A stretch of DNA of 64,000 nt from JAFAMB01 sp963775805 (GTDB lineage: Bacteria > Verrucomicrobiota > Verrucomicrobiia > Chthoniobacterales > JAFAMB01): contig CAVZKG010000001.1 of NCBI GenBank assembly GCA_963775805.1, forward strand, positions 744,001 through 808,000, given 5' to 3'. Within the stretch, counting starts at the first letter, position 1. Each line of letters opens with the position of its first letter. Positions 7,269 through 15,488 of this stretch are shown in pieces. The notes beneath the pieces were generated by a model, which saw nothing but the letters and a program-made list of their open reading frames with translations, searched no databases and had not been told where the DNA came from. A program made the translations under genes and the position numbers.

Positions 7269-9098
7269 TCAGGCGTAAACCAGGAAATGAATTTCTTCTG
7301 GCAAAATGGTGGAAATGTTTCTGATGATGTTACCCCGTAGCAGATTGACGATCGCGCTGCGTTGCGGTGCACCAACTATGAGATGCGAGGCGCCCACGGT
7401 TGCAGCAATGTCGACGATTGTGTCCGCGGTTGAGTCACTCACCGCATAGCAAGGCAAAAGCCGGAGACCATCCGCTTTTTCGCTCGCATACCTAAAAATC
7501 GAGATTGCTTCGTCATCTTCAGTCCATTTTCGTCTGCGGTCGCCGGGAGCGATCACGAGTTGTTCCCGCACAAACAATAGATAAAGTGGGCGATCTGTTT
7601 CTTTCGCCGCCTCGATCGCATAGTCCAAGGTGCGTCCGGTTCCACGAACCGCACAAAGGATCGGTGAGCCCGTGGGTTCTCGATCCGACGGACTGAATAG
7701 ATTTGGAAGCGACGGAACCTTCTTGTCTACGGAAGCAGCCAGAGCGGCTTCTGCGGCGCTGCGCTTGGTTGCGCGCTCGGCTGCCAAGCCACGCAGCACC
7801 ATACCGGACGCAAGTACGGCAAGCGCAAATACCCGGGCATTGGGCTTATCGATGAAAAGTGAGATCTCTATGGCCGCCATGATCAGGAAGGTGCCAAACA
7901 TCAAGATCCGTTCCCAACTCGGCAAATCCAGTTTCCGATCGGTAGAAACCGCCCCGAGGTTCGTCGCGATGGCTCCGACGACTCCGACCGCGTAAAGATC
8001 GGCCAAGCCGGCCACGTCCCGAACCGCTATCACCAAAAGAGCCGGGACCAACGCTGCCACGAGCAATCCCAAATTCGGAACTCCAAACCTGTTCAACTTT
8101 TCGAAATGCTGTGGCAACTCTCCGTCTCTGGACATCAAAAAGAATGTACCGACCAGGGCGACGATCGCCGTGTTCACGGCGGAGAGCAGCAGACAACCAA
8201 ACACGATGCTTACGCACCAAGCTGCGATTTGACCCGCTGCAGGTCCCAGAGCCCCTCCGACGAAAACGTCGCCCATATACTTCAGCATGTAGTCGCGCAC
8301 ACCGGGACTACTAGGAGCGTCCACGTTTCCTCCCTGGATCTGCAATCCATGTAACGCCTGCATTCCCAGGCCGAGAAGCGCGGTGAAGATGCAAACCTCC
8401 AACATCACCCAGACGATCGCGCGATTCGAAGTATGGGTTACGGAAGGATGATCGTCGGTGCTCCCCTTATTGAGCTTCATCACTCCGGTGGCGTTGGCAA
8501 TTGCCTCAACCCCAGAGAGCGCCAGCACGATCGATACGAATCCATTCCAGTTGTGGAGCCAGCCACCCTGCAGCGGTTGCATATTCCGGATAGCCTCTCC
8601 GACATGCGGAAGAACGAAGCAGCCGAGAGAGATGACAACGATCACCGTTGGCACCGAAATCAGCAAAGCCAGCCCGCTGGAGTGCTTAGGTCCAAAAAAA
8701 TTCAGTGCGCCAATGAGAAGAATCGTGCCCGCGGCAAAAACCTCCGGGTAAGGCCAACCAAGATATTGAAAAGCGGAAAGGGCACTTAGCGCCGCAGTGA
8801 CAATATAATCGGCGATCAACAGGAAGGCGCCGACCATGGAGATAACCTCGGATCGATGGCGAACGCTGGCGTAAACTCCCCCTCCGTCCGGATAATGCCG
8901 GCAGATGGCCATGTAATTCACGCCGACAAGCGCCATCAACACGCACATGGCCAGGATCAACCAGAACGAGCTGTAGCCGGCTACCGCGAAAGCCAAGCCA
9001 ATGACGTAGGCTTTGCTCGTGCCCCAATCGCCGTAGAGAATTGCAGCCGCTCTCGGCGCGTCGATATTGCGCGGCCTTTTGGTTTTCCCAACGATCAT
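7269..9098 (-). CDS. APC-superfamily amino-acid permease with C-terminal universal-stress domain
   Basis: A 609-residue fusion. Residues about 20-430 hold roughly twelve transmembrane helices of the APC type, with GDWGTSKAYVIGLAF near the start and PDGGGVYASVRHRSE after TM2. Residues about 470-609 form a cytoplasmic UspA-like domain that keeps the ATP-loop pattern VGAPQRSAIVNLLRG. Such permeases import amino acids or amines, and the USP domain may couple transport to nucleotide or energy state. No adjacent enzyme gene indicates the substrate. The stop is inside a region otherwise full of remnants, but the gene itself is intact. Confidence 0.88.
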   Translation of the reverse strand: MIVGKTKRPRNIDAPRAAAILYGDWGTSKAYVIGLAFAVAGYSSFWLILAMCVLMALVGVNYMAICRHYPDGGGVYASVRHRSEVISMVGAFLLIADYIVTAALSALSAFQYLGWPYPEVFAAGTILLIGALNFFGPKHSSGLALLISVPTVIVVISLGCFVLPHVGEAIRNMQPLQGGWLHNWNGFVSIVLALSGVEAIANATGVMKLNKGSTDDHPSVTHTSNRAIVWVMLEVCIFTALLGLGMQALHGLQIQGGNVDAPSSPGVRDYMLKYMGDVFVGGALGPAAGQIAAWCVSIVFGCLLLSAVNTAIVALVGTFFLMSRDGELPQHFEKLNRFGVPNLGLLVAALVPALLVIAVRDVAGLADLYAVGVVGAIATNLGAVSTDRKLDLPSWERILMFGTFLIMAAIEISLFIDKPNARVFALAVLASGMVLRGLAAERATKRSAAEAALAASVDKKVPSLPNLFSPSDREPTGSPILCAVRGTGRTLDYAIEAAKETDRPLYLLFVREQLVIAPGDRRRKWTEDDEAISIFRYASEKADGLRLLPCYAVSDSTADTIVDIAATVGASHLIVGAPQRSAIVNLLRGNIIRNISTILPEEIHFLVYA

Positions 9099-9321
9099 TC
9101 TAGCGATCGGTCCTCATAAACCTTTTTGCAAAATCAGCAAACTGGAACAAATGATTCGCCGGATGAATCTTCCCGGGGCGAGTATTTTTTGCACCAAGGA
9201 TTAAAGAAACTCAGATCCGTCTCATTGAGAGTTCAGTTGCATGGTAAACGATGACGCCTCTGAAATCCAATTAGCTTAACCGCTCAAGCCGAGATAGCCA
9301 GGCGGGCCTGATTAGCAGGCC

Positions 9322-9519
9322 TCAAAAGGGCACCGTCGGTTTGACCACGAAGTAGAAGAGTAACGCTACCACACATTCTGCGACTCCGAGACCGACGACC
9401 ATGGCGATGTGGTGCCCGCGTCGCGTCATCCATTTTTGTAGATGCAGCGGATGCGCCAAAAGGATGACGAGCGCAGGGACGATCCATTGGAGCCAAGCCA
9501 ACGGGGCAGGTAAGCGCAA
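9322..9519 (-). pseudogene. Membrane-protein fragment
   Basis: Sixty-five residues with two hydrophobic helices (WLQWIVPALVILLAHPL and VAECVVALLFYFVV). Other minus frames immediately upstream contain further hydrophobic pieces (ITLLFHFLLLLNCTICAYL) separated by a stop and frameshift. A small multi-helix membrane protein seems to have decayed here. Family unknown. Confidence 0.3.
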
Positions 9520-9734
9520 ATGGTACAGTTAAGCAACAGCAGAAAGTGGAAAAGCAGTGTAATCTCGACAAAGCCGTGACCCAGCGCTGAAGAACGTTGA
9601 GAGAGATAGGCGGCTGCGACCGCAATGACCGGAATTTAGTGGGGTCTGACTTTCTTTCCTGTCCCGATTTAAGTCCACAGTTCGACATTGGATCTCCTTT
9701 GGGCCCATAAGGTCCGCGTTGTGTCCGGCAACGG

Positions 9735-10682
9735 CTATCGCCAGTCATCGAGCACGAAGACGCCGGGCCGGCTATAGCCTGGCTCGTTCGGGCGGTGCAT
9801 CGTTACCACCTGCATACGGCTGCGAAAGCCGCGCGTCAGCATGTGCCGGTAGGCTTCCTCGCGTGCCAGATTGACTCCGGCCAGCACGTTCGGCATGCCA
9901 ACCGAGCGGGCGAGAGCGCTAGCTGCATCGAGCAGCGCGGCGAAACGATCTACTGCCTTGGGTCCCGGGCGCACTGCGCCAAACTTGATGAAGAGACAAC
10001 CCTCACCGGCTTCGCTGGCCGGTCCCCAATGACAGACCGCGAAGCTCGCGAGCCGGCCGCCGCCTTCCCACAACAGCAGCGTGTCTCCCAATGCGCGCTC
10101 TGCCGCGGTGCGGATCTCGGCGCCTAGATCGAGCCCCTCATATACCTCATCGGCTACCGCCCGGCTGGCATTTTCCGCTTCGCGCCGCTCGTCGGGCGAG
10201 AGCGTGGTGTAGCGTGCTTCGGGTGGCAGCGCAGGCGCCCCGGTCGAAGACGCCGGTGCTTCCATGATCGCGGTCAGGTAACGGGGATAAAAACCGAACT
10301 TCTGATATAGCCAGATGTGCTTCGTGCTGTGGGGAAAAGTGCACAGGCCGGCGTGATGCGTCCCCCAACGCTCGAACTGATCGGATACCGCTGCGACAAG
10401 TGGTTGGGCAATGCCGTTGTTCCACAGATCAGGGCGCACACACAGCGGACCAAAGAAGCCGACGCTGCCCCAGTTAGTCGCAAAGTTCACGCCGGCTAGC
10501 GCGCCGTCTTGATCGGCGGCGAAGGAGGCGGTGTGCTCGGCACCAAACCGGCCATAAACGTAATCGAAATCCGTCCAGAAATTGTCGAGATCGGGAACGC
10601 CCATGAAGGTCCCGAAGGCGCGCCGTACGATGCGCTGCGCCCCGCTCAGGTCACGCTCGGTGAGAGGACGGATTTTTGCCAT
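9735..10682 (-). CDS. GNAT-family N-acetyltransferase
   Basis: A 315-residue protein. The N-terminal half is a GNAT domain: MAKIRPLTERDLSGAQRIVR begins strand 1, and FGPLCVRPDLWNNGIAQPLV is the acetyl-CoA pyrophosphate loop region. The C-terminal half (about 165-315) looks like a second, degenerate GNAT-like fold, ending NEPGYSRPGVFVLDDWR. Substrate unknown. Codon use is visibly GC-richer than the surrounding DNA, which may mean recent transfer. It stands alone with no operon partner. Confidence 0.85.
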   Translation of the reverse strand: MAKIRPLTERDLSGAQRIVRRAFGTFMGVPDLDNFWTDFDYVYGRFGAEHTASFAADQDGALAGVNFATNWGSVGFFGPLCVRPDLWNNGIAQPLVAAVSDQFERWGTHHAGLCTFPHSTKHIWLYQKFGFYPRYLTAIMEAPASSTGAPALPPEARYTTLSPDERREAENASRAVADEVYEGLDLGAEIRTAAERALGDTLLLWEGGGRLASFAVCHWGPASEAGEGCLFIKFGAVRPGPKAVDRFAALLDAASALARSVGMPNVLAGVNLAREEAYRHMLTRGFRSRMQVVTMHRPNEPGYSRPGVFVLDDWR

Positions 10683-10913
10683 CGGGTAGGTTAAGGCTTG
10701 TTCACGGGTCGCGCTGCCTCACCGCACGGCACCATCACGCCAAGATAACATCCTATTGAGCATATTGAAATTCGCAAGGGCCAACATAATGCAGAGAATT
10801 TTTAGCGCCCTCCCACAAGCATTTGCGTGGTGAACTCAGGTAGTTCCTAACAATCCGTTGCAGCAAGACCGCCAAACGACTGGCGGACGGCTGAACTCAA
10901 TCGGCCAGGGCCG

Positions 10914-11030
10914 ATGCTGATAGAAATTCCTTACCGAGGTTTTCTGTTCCGCTGCTACTCAGGCCCCCAAGCTTTGGTTGCTCTTCAAGGCAAGATGGGT
11001 CGCGAGCATGCGCCGATCTGGATGGGGTAA
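10914..11030 (+). CDS. Possible 38-residue small protein
   Basis: An ATG frame preceded by CAGGG encodes 38 residues starting MLIEIPYRGFLFRCYSG and ending APIWMG. Composition is protein-like rather than shadow-like, and no larger frame overlaps it. It lies 29 bases upstream of another small frame. No family is recognised. The 231 bases before it (10683-10913) hold nothing else that can be supported. Confidence 0.25.
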   Translation: MLIEIPYRGFLFRCYSGPQALVALQGKMGREHAPIWMG

Positions 11031-11059
11031 CGCGGGACCACAAGACGAGGTTTAAAGAA

Positions 11060-11272
11060 GTGACCACCAACGAATTTCTGCGTGAACAGAACCCAAAGTT
11101 ATTTCACCCTATTGAAGCTTTGCGAGACGATCGCTCGGCGGTAAAGGAGTTATTCGATTCGTTTGAGGCAAAGCCAAGTTTCTTCGGCTTCTCGATTAAT
11201 CTCCGAAACATTCTGGCGGCACTAGTGAAGCTGATTCGAAAGATTTGGTCTATGCTCAAAAAGGCATTGTGA
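11060..11272 (+). CDS. Hypothetical 70-residue protein
   Basis: Starts with GTG. The N-terminal part is charged (MTTNEFLREQNPKLFHPIEA). The C-terminal 30 residues form an amphipathic basic helix (LAALVKLIRKIWSMLKKAL), as in small membrane-associated peptides. Not recognised. It could form a bicistron with the 38-residue frame just upstream. No homologue could be checked. Confidence 0.35.
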   Translation: MTTNEFLREQNPKLFHPIEALRDDRSAVKELFDSFEAKPSFFGFSINLRNILAALVKLIRKIWSMLKKAL

Positions 11273-11656
11273 CCACAATCAGACATCTTCGGGGCCAAAG
11301 CCGGTTTCATAAAGGCAAGGCCCCACTCCTGTTTCTTTCACGCAGCAAATGCTACAGCCCATTCGCGGGGATCGGCTTCCCCCCCAACCTTGTATTTGAT
11401 AGAGACCACGGGAGCCAGCGGCGTCGTGCCGGAAATAATGACGCGGACGTCTTGAGGCCCAATCGAGCGGGAGCAAGCTGCACGTTTCAACGATCGCGAT
11501 GACAGCGAGTACCCCTCCAAAACACGCTGTAATCGAATTTCAGCGGCGTCGTTTTCGCTCCAATCATCACTCTGGCACCCTTTTGGGAGCCAGCTCACGA
11601 AACGGATAATAGAGTACGTTAAGCCTCAGACTGCACCGTAAACAGGGTCAAGGATC
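11273..11656. other. No supported gene
   Basis: A minus-strand frame (11338-11598) has a partly protein-like end (DVRVIISGTTPLAPVVSI) but no recognised domain or upstream signals. It may be a gene tail. Nothing else was seen. Confidence 0.3.
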
Positions 11657-11688
11657 TTATGCCCCATAACCCCTTTTATGGGGCATAA
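11657..11688. repeat. Perfect nested palindrome
   Basis: TTATGCCCCATAA at 11657-11669 and TTATGGGGCATAA at 11676-11688 are exact reverse complements over 13 bases around a six-base loop (CCCCTT). Each arm is itself a small inverted repeat (TTATG, three bases, CATAA). No T-run follows, so it is a poor rho-independent terminator. A protein-binding site or a mobile-element end is equally possible. Confidence 0.7.
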
Positions 11689-11759
11689 TGTTTAGCACGT
11701 TTGGAACTGGCCTCAGGACGCCTAGCTAGCAGCATGTAATTCGTTGGGAGCTGCGACCA

Positions 11760-12168
11760 GTGACCAATTCGGAAGACGAGGCGACCTTGGCGTTCTACCG
11801 TCAAGAGGCGGAAAACTACTGTAACCGAACTGGGGCGCGTCCGACCGCCAGTCTCGAACTATTTCTAAGCCATTTACCCGCGGGCGGGTCGATCCTTGAA
11901 CTGGGGTGTGGTTCGGGGCGTGACCGCGCCGAAATGTTGCGCCTCGGGTATGATGTGTTTCCGACCGACGGCACTCCGGCCACGGCGCGAGAGGCTGAAA
12001 AACGCCTCGGCCGGCCGGTGGCGGTGCTTCGATCCCTCCGCGCTTACTTTGGAGAATATTTTCAAGGAAGCCGCCTGCTGGGAGTCGGTGGAAATTCGGG
12101 AGGTTCCCGGCGTGGGATACGATCATTCTCCACTGACCTGGCTCAATTGCCTCGCTCGAAAGGCGTAG
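11760..12168 (+). pseudogene. Class I SAM-methyltransferase with internal deletion
   Basis: A GTG-started frame encodes a good N-terminal half: LAFYRQEAENYCNRTG, then the SAM loop ILELGCGSGRDRAEML and FPTDGTPATAREAEKRLGRP. After about residue 88 the frame no longer matches. In the next frame the true C-terminus appears (NIFKEAACWESVEIREV, then HSPLTWLNCLARKA and a stop at 12168). The central domain between the two parts, several dozen residues, is missing. This is a deletion plus frameshift rather than a simple sequencing slip. Confidence 0.65.
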
Positions 12169-12181
12169 GCAATCGGCGGTG

Positions 12182-12982
12182 TCAAAGGCCCTTGACACTA
12201 GCGTCCGCCAGCTGAGCCGCAAAGTTCGTGACGATGGTGGAATGGCCTGCGCCAGAGATGACGGTCGGCTCGATCCCCAGGAGCCGACGCGCCGCCGACT
12301 GCTCCCACTCTGGCCGGATCTGATCGTCGGCCGAGCCCGAAACATAGACGTTGTCGACCTTCGGCAACGCTTTCAGGGGACAGACTTCGTAGAAGCCGAC
12401 CATGACATGAGCGGCCGGTGAAGCGTCGATGCGATCCTGCATGGCTTTGAGCTGCTCCTTGGTCGCGTTGGGATTGTGGATGAGTTTCAGAAAGTCATCC
12501 GTGATGCTTTGGGATGCCTTGAGGATCCGATCGAGTAGACTCCCCGGGACAGCGACCTGCTCCGTTTGGCAGACCTCGATGAATGCCTTCCCGGGACTTG
12601 GAATGAGCGCGTTCACATAGACGACCCGTCTGACGGGACGCGCCGCTGCGACCAAGGGCAGGAAATTTCCTTCGTTCGATACCCCGACAATTGCGATCTG
12701 ATCCGTGACGCCCTGGAGCGCTTCGACAACGGCTGATGCGCGATCTCCATTAGGCGTGTCAGAGCCCCTCACAAAGCTGTGCACGAGCATCACAGGAAAG
12801 CCGCGCTTTTCCAACTCTGCGATGAGGGGGGCATAGCCCATATCAATCAGACCGCCCGCGGCGCCGGAAACGTGTATGACAATCCTTGTTCGAACATTGG
12901 GCACAACTGCTAGGCCCTGCGTTGCCGTCCATGCGAGACCCATCACTCCGGCCTTCAGGAAGGTCCGTCGCTGAATTTTCAT
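12182..12982 (-). CDS. Tat-exported alpha/beta hydrolase
   Basis: Start placed at the ATG that gives MKIQRRTFLKAG, a twin-arginine signal (Arg5-Arg6) followed by a hydrophobic stretch. An ATG 36 bases upstream is also in frame. The mature part has the nucleophile elbow GVSNEGN and a late GAGHST histidine motif, with VYVSGSADDQIRPEW likely carrying the acid. The protein is probably a periplasmic esterase or lipase-like enzyme with unknown substrate. It is followed on the same strand by nothing functional and preceded by a DUF2622 gene with a 42-base gap. Confidence 0.75.
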   Translation of the reverse strand: MKIQRRTFLKAGVMGLAWTATQGLAVVPNVRTRIVIHVSGAAGGLIDMGYAPLIAELEKRGFPVMLVHSFVRGSDTPNGDRASAVVEALQGVTDQIAIVGVSNEGNFLPLVAAARPVRRVVYVNALIPSPGKAFIEVCQTEQVAVPGSLLDRILKASQSITDDFLKLIHNPNATKEQLKAMQDRIDASPAAHVMVGFYEVCPLKALPKVDNVYVSGSADDQIRPEWEQSAARRLLGIEPTVISGAGHSTIVTNFAAQLADASVKGL

Positions 12983-13024
12983 CCCCTGCGATAACCCCTG
13001 TTTAAGCCAGTATTTCACTGTCCT

Positions 13025-13312
13025 TTACAGAGGCTCCAAGCCGTTCCATATGATTCGGCCAGCAGTCTCGATGACCAAAACAGCGGGCGTTTCCGATATT
13101 GATTTAGCCACTCTCCACGCTTCTTCGTAGACCCCCTGTATCGATAAATTTTCTCCGTTGCGGTTATATTCGGCGGTAGGCAATTTGTAAATCGTTCCGT
13201 CGTCTGAGATGATTTTGCGGGAAAATCCATGGTCCCGCATGGCTGCGTGTAGCTTAGCGTAGTGTTCTGCATCTGCCCCATGCATTTCAACGCGGGTTAT
13301 GAACTGTGGCAT
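13025..13312 (-). CDS. DUF2622 / GhoS-like small protein
   Basis: Ninety-five residues from the ATG giving MPQFITRVEMHGADAEHY. Typical family features follow: AMRDHGFSRKIISDDGT, then YKLPTAEYNRNG, and a C-terminal strand with AVLVIETAGR. This family includes GhoS, the RNase antitoxin of the type V GhoT/GhoS system of Escherichia coli, but many members occur alone and are not shown to be antitoxins. No ghoT-like short hydrophobic toxin frame was found next to it. The longer in-frame extension upstream to 13459 is not protein-like and was left out. Confidence 0.65.
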   Translation of the reverse strand: MPQFITRVEMHGADAEHYAKLHAAMRDHGFSRKIISDDGTIYKLPTAEYNRNGENLSIQGVYEEAWRVAKSISETPAVLVIETAGRIIWNGLEPL

Positions 13313-13571
13313 TTGGTTCCCGATTGTAGTGGGGACAAGAATCTGAGGCAATATTTGTAAGTCGCTCCAGTAGGTCAACGGTTCTGCAGCCACCCGCATC
13401 CGTAAAAAATTTGACAAAAAACGATCCCATAACATATGAGAACTTTGTAATGACAGCATACAACAAACGTAATATGAAATAGTAACGTGCGGGTCGAGCT
13501 TCGTAAGAACTCCCCGACTTTTAACAATGAGTCAAACCGAGGCTTAGCTTTCCCTCAATTGTTCTCAAGCG

Positions 13572-14039
13572 TTACTCTGGGCCTGGCAATTCCTTGAAGG
13601 TCTTATGGTACGGTTTCCCAGGGAAGTAGAACTTGAATTCGTCGGTAGACGTAAAAACCAAGATTAAGCTCGCGATGCATCGTGAGCACAAATCCAAGGA
13701 ATAATAACCGGTTTCGACGTCCCTTATCTCGCTCAGCTCGTCACGTCGATTTTTTTGGCGATTGCTGCGAATGCCCGCCACCACTAGGTCGCCAAGCCTC
13801 GTGCCGATAAGTTCGACTCCGAGGGCTGGTGGATCCATGCTAAAGGCCCAAAGGACTGGAAGCTTGGAGCGGATTTCGATGTCTGTCGTTCCGAGTTCTG
13901 GACGAACCTGCGCCTTTGTCTCGACAAACTGCCTGACCGGATGATCGTGGCCACAATAATCGGCGCTGGAAGCCATCGGCACAAGCTGTGATTTCGGCAG
14001 GAGCTTCGTGGCTTTCTGACAAACTGCTTCCAGTGGCAC
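13572..14039 (-). CDS. Hypothetical protein
   Basis: A GTG-started 155-residue frame with balanced composition in its second half (for example VELIGTRLGDLVVAGIRS and VETGYYSLDLCSRCIASL) and a CxxC. No family is recognised. An in-frame stop lies only 18 bases upstream of the GTG, so the true N-terminus may have been lost. Treat as uncertain. Confidence 0.3.
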   Translation of the reverse strand: MPLEAVCQKATKLLPKSQLVPMASSADYCGHDHPVRQFVETKAQVRPELGTTDIEIRSKLPVLWAFSMDPPALGVELIGTRLGDLVVAGIRSNRQKNRRDELSEIRDVETGYYSLDLCSRCIASLILVFTSTDEFKFYFPGKPYHKTFKELPGPE

Positions 14040-14170
14040 CGATTGATGTCTCGATTAGAAAGGCGACCAGAGTTCGGGTCGATTCTCCAGCCTTGGGAAG
14101 CGCCTCCTTTATGAAGACTTGGAACGTTCGACGTCGCGAACGAGCTTCGAGAAAACGACCATGCCTTGCC

Positions 14171-14407
14171 TCACTTCTCCGATTCTAAGATCCTTTTTAG
14201 TGCCTGCAGCTCCTCAGTGCATTCAGGGCAAATTTGCAGGTGCTGCTCAACTTTTGCCAAGGCTCCGTCCATTGGTAGGCCTGCGATTTGACGCTCGATG
14301 AATTCGGCTGCGAGACTAGCACATTCGGTGCAGTTGAGTTCTTCGTCGCGTGTCGCGGCGATCATTCCTGTAAGTCCCGCCAACTGGGCTTTATTCAGCG
14401 GAGTCAT
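14171..14407 (-). CDS. Zinc-binding anti-sigma factor-like protein
   Basis: Seventy-eight residues with the ZAS signature HLQICPEC (H-x3-C-x2-C) near the C-terminus and an upstream CxxC (NCTEC). Proteins with this motif hold ECF sigma factors inactive. Its ATG overlaps the stop of the upstream sigma gene by four bases (ATGA), so the two are translationally coupled. No transmembrane helix is present, so the pair would be cytoplasmic. It is clearly paralogous to the protein at 15157-15393: both share the GLP.D.AL...E.HL..CP.C frame and the RILES end. Confidence 0.75.
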   Translation of the reverse strand: MTPLNKAQLAGLTGMIAATRDEELNCTECASLAAEFIERQIAGLPMDGALAKVEQHLQICPECTEELQALKRILESEK

Positions 14408-15006
14408 GATGCAAAAGTGGTGCGAATTGTTTCCTCGGAAATGCCTTCAGCAATGAGCGCTGACTTCAGCACGCGCCTGGCATCGTGCAAAAGCTTGTAG
14501 GCAGCATTACGATTCGTTCCGAGAAATTGGACGGTCTGGTCAAAGGGTTGGCCGGCCAAGGCAGCAGTAATGATGGCGCGTTGCTTATCTGATAGCTTTT
14601 CCGCCACAGCCCTCTGCAACGTGTGTACCAAATGATCCCGGGCTTCGTCCTTTTCCGGGATAGAGGCATCAGCAATGGCTTCAGCAAAGTGCCGCCCATC
14701 CTCCATAAATTGATCTAAGGAGATATCCCGGTAGCGCTTGCGGCGCAGCTCCGTGAACGCCACGTTGACAGCGATACTATGTGCCCAAGTAGTGAATTTG
14801 CTGCGTCCTTGAAAATCGCCCAGTCGTGAGAGGACCTTCATTAACGCATCCTGCGCAAAATCCTCCAAATGAGCTTCGCAAATGTCGCCACGACCCGCCA
14901 GCGCAATGCGGAGGCCGTTTTGCAAAATTCGGTGTAGTTCCAACACGGCGGCGCTGTTATCGGCTGCACTTAGTGCTCTAGGCCAGTCGAATTCCAACGA
15001 AGTCAT
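14404..15006 (-). CDS. ECF-type RNA polymerase sigma factor
   Basis: Two hundred residues. Region 2 is EDFAQDALMKVLSRLGDFQG followed by SKFTTWAHSIAVNVAFTELR, the core-binding and -10 recognition helices. Region 4 is LSDKQRAIITAALAGQPFDQ and RNAAYKLLHDARRVLKSAL, the -35 reading helix-turn-helix. It is coupled by ATGA overlap to a zinc anti-sigma gene. A second anti-sigma-like gene lies 150 bases upstream on the same strand. No stress input is obvious from the neighbourhood. Confidence 0.88.
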   Translation of the reverse strand: MTSLEFDWPRALSAADNSAAVLELHRILQNGLRIALAGRGDICEAHLEDFAQDALMKVLSRLGDFQGRSKFTTWAHSIAVNVAFTELRRKRYRDISLDQFMEDGRHFAEAIADASIPEKDEARDHLVHTLQRAVAEKLSDKQRAIITAALAGQPFDQTVQFLGTNRNAAYKLLHDARRVLKSALIAEGISEETIRTTFAS

Positions 15007-15156
15007 TCCTCAAACAATAGACGCCCGTTGTGCTAATTGCCAATCTGAAGCTTGAGTTTGTGCTTTCGATCCGGACATCTATTGCTTTGCGAGGCGAACC
15101 CAAGAAAGCCTTTCTACCGCCACGGCGCGGTCTTTTGTTAACCCAACACGAAGATA

Positions 15157-15393
15157 TCAACCGCTCGATTCCAAGATTCGCCTTAGCGCTTGGGCTCGCT
15201 CTCGGCATCCCGGACAAACCAGCAAGTGGTGTTCTGCTTGCTCCAGAGCATCGTCCGAAGGCAAGCCAGCTTGGCGGTGTTCAGCCAATTGAGCCTCGAA
15301 AAAGACGTAAGCGGAGCAATCCATCTCGGTGTCTCTCTTTACAGCAATTGTCCGAAGGAAGTCCGCCACCTGTTGTTGAGTGAAGTGATGCAT
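15157..15393 (-). CDS. Second zinc anti-sigma-like protein (paralogue)
   Basis: Seventy-eight residues beginning MHHFTQQQVADFLRTIAV, with HHLLVCPGC (H-x3-C-x2-C) near the end. Length and pattern match the anti-sigma protein encoded downstream of the sigma gene, so the sigma gene is flanked by two related ZAS proteins. This one may be an additional redox or zinc sensor for the same sigma factor, or the remains of a duplicated sigma/anti-sigma pair whose sigma gene was lost. Confidence 0.65.
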   Translation of the reverse strand: MHHFTQQQVADFLRTIAVKRDTEMDCSAYVFFEAQLAEHRQAGLPSDDALEQAEHHLLVCPGCRERAQALRRILESSG

Positions 15394-15488
15394 GTGTCAG
15401 TCTCGTCTCGCCCCGCCAAAGCTAATTCTTTAAAGCAGAAATTTTTTTGCTTCAGGGAGATGTTCCTGAACGCTTCTTCGCTTGTGTG

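Noticed and set aside
6836..7324. 162-codon plus frame
   Set aside because: Shadow of the methyltransferase remnant on the minus strand; no protein-like pattern.
11338..11598. 86-codon minus frame with a few natural-looking residues
   Set aside because: No domain, no ribosome site and no neighbour; at best a gene tail.
12182..13018. Start at 13018 for the Tat hydrolase
   Set aside because: The ATG 36 bases later gives a compact twin-arginine signal; the earlier start places extra residues before it.
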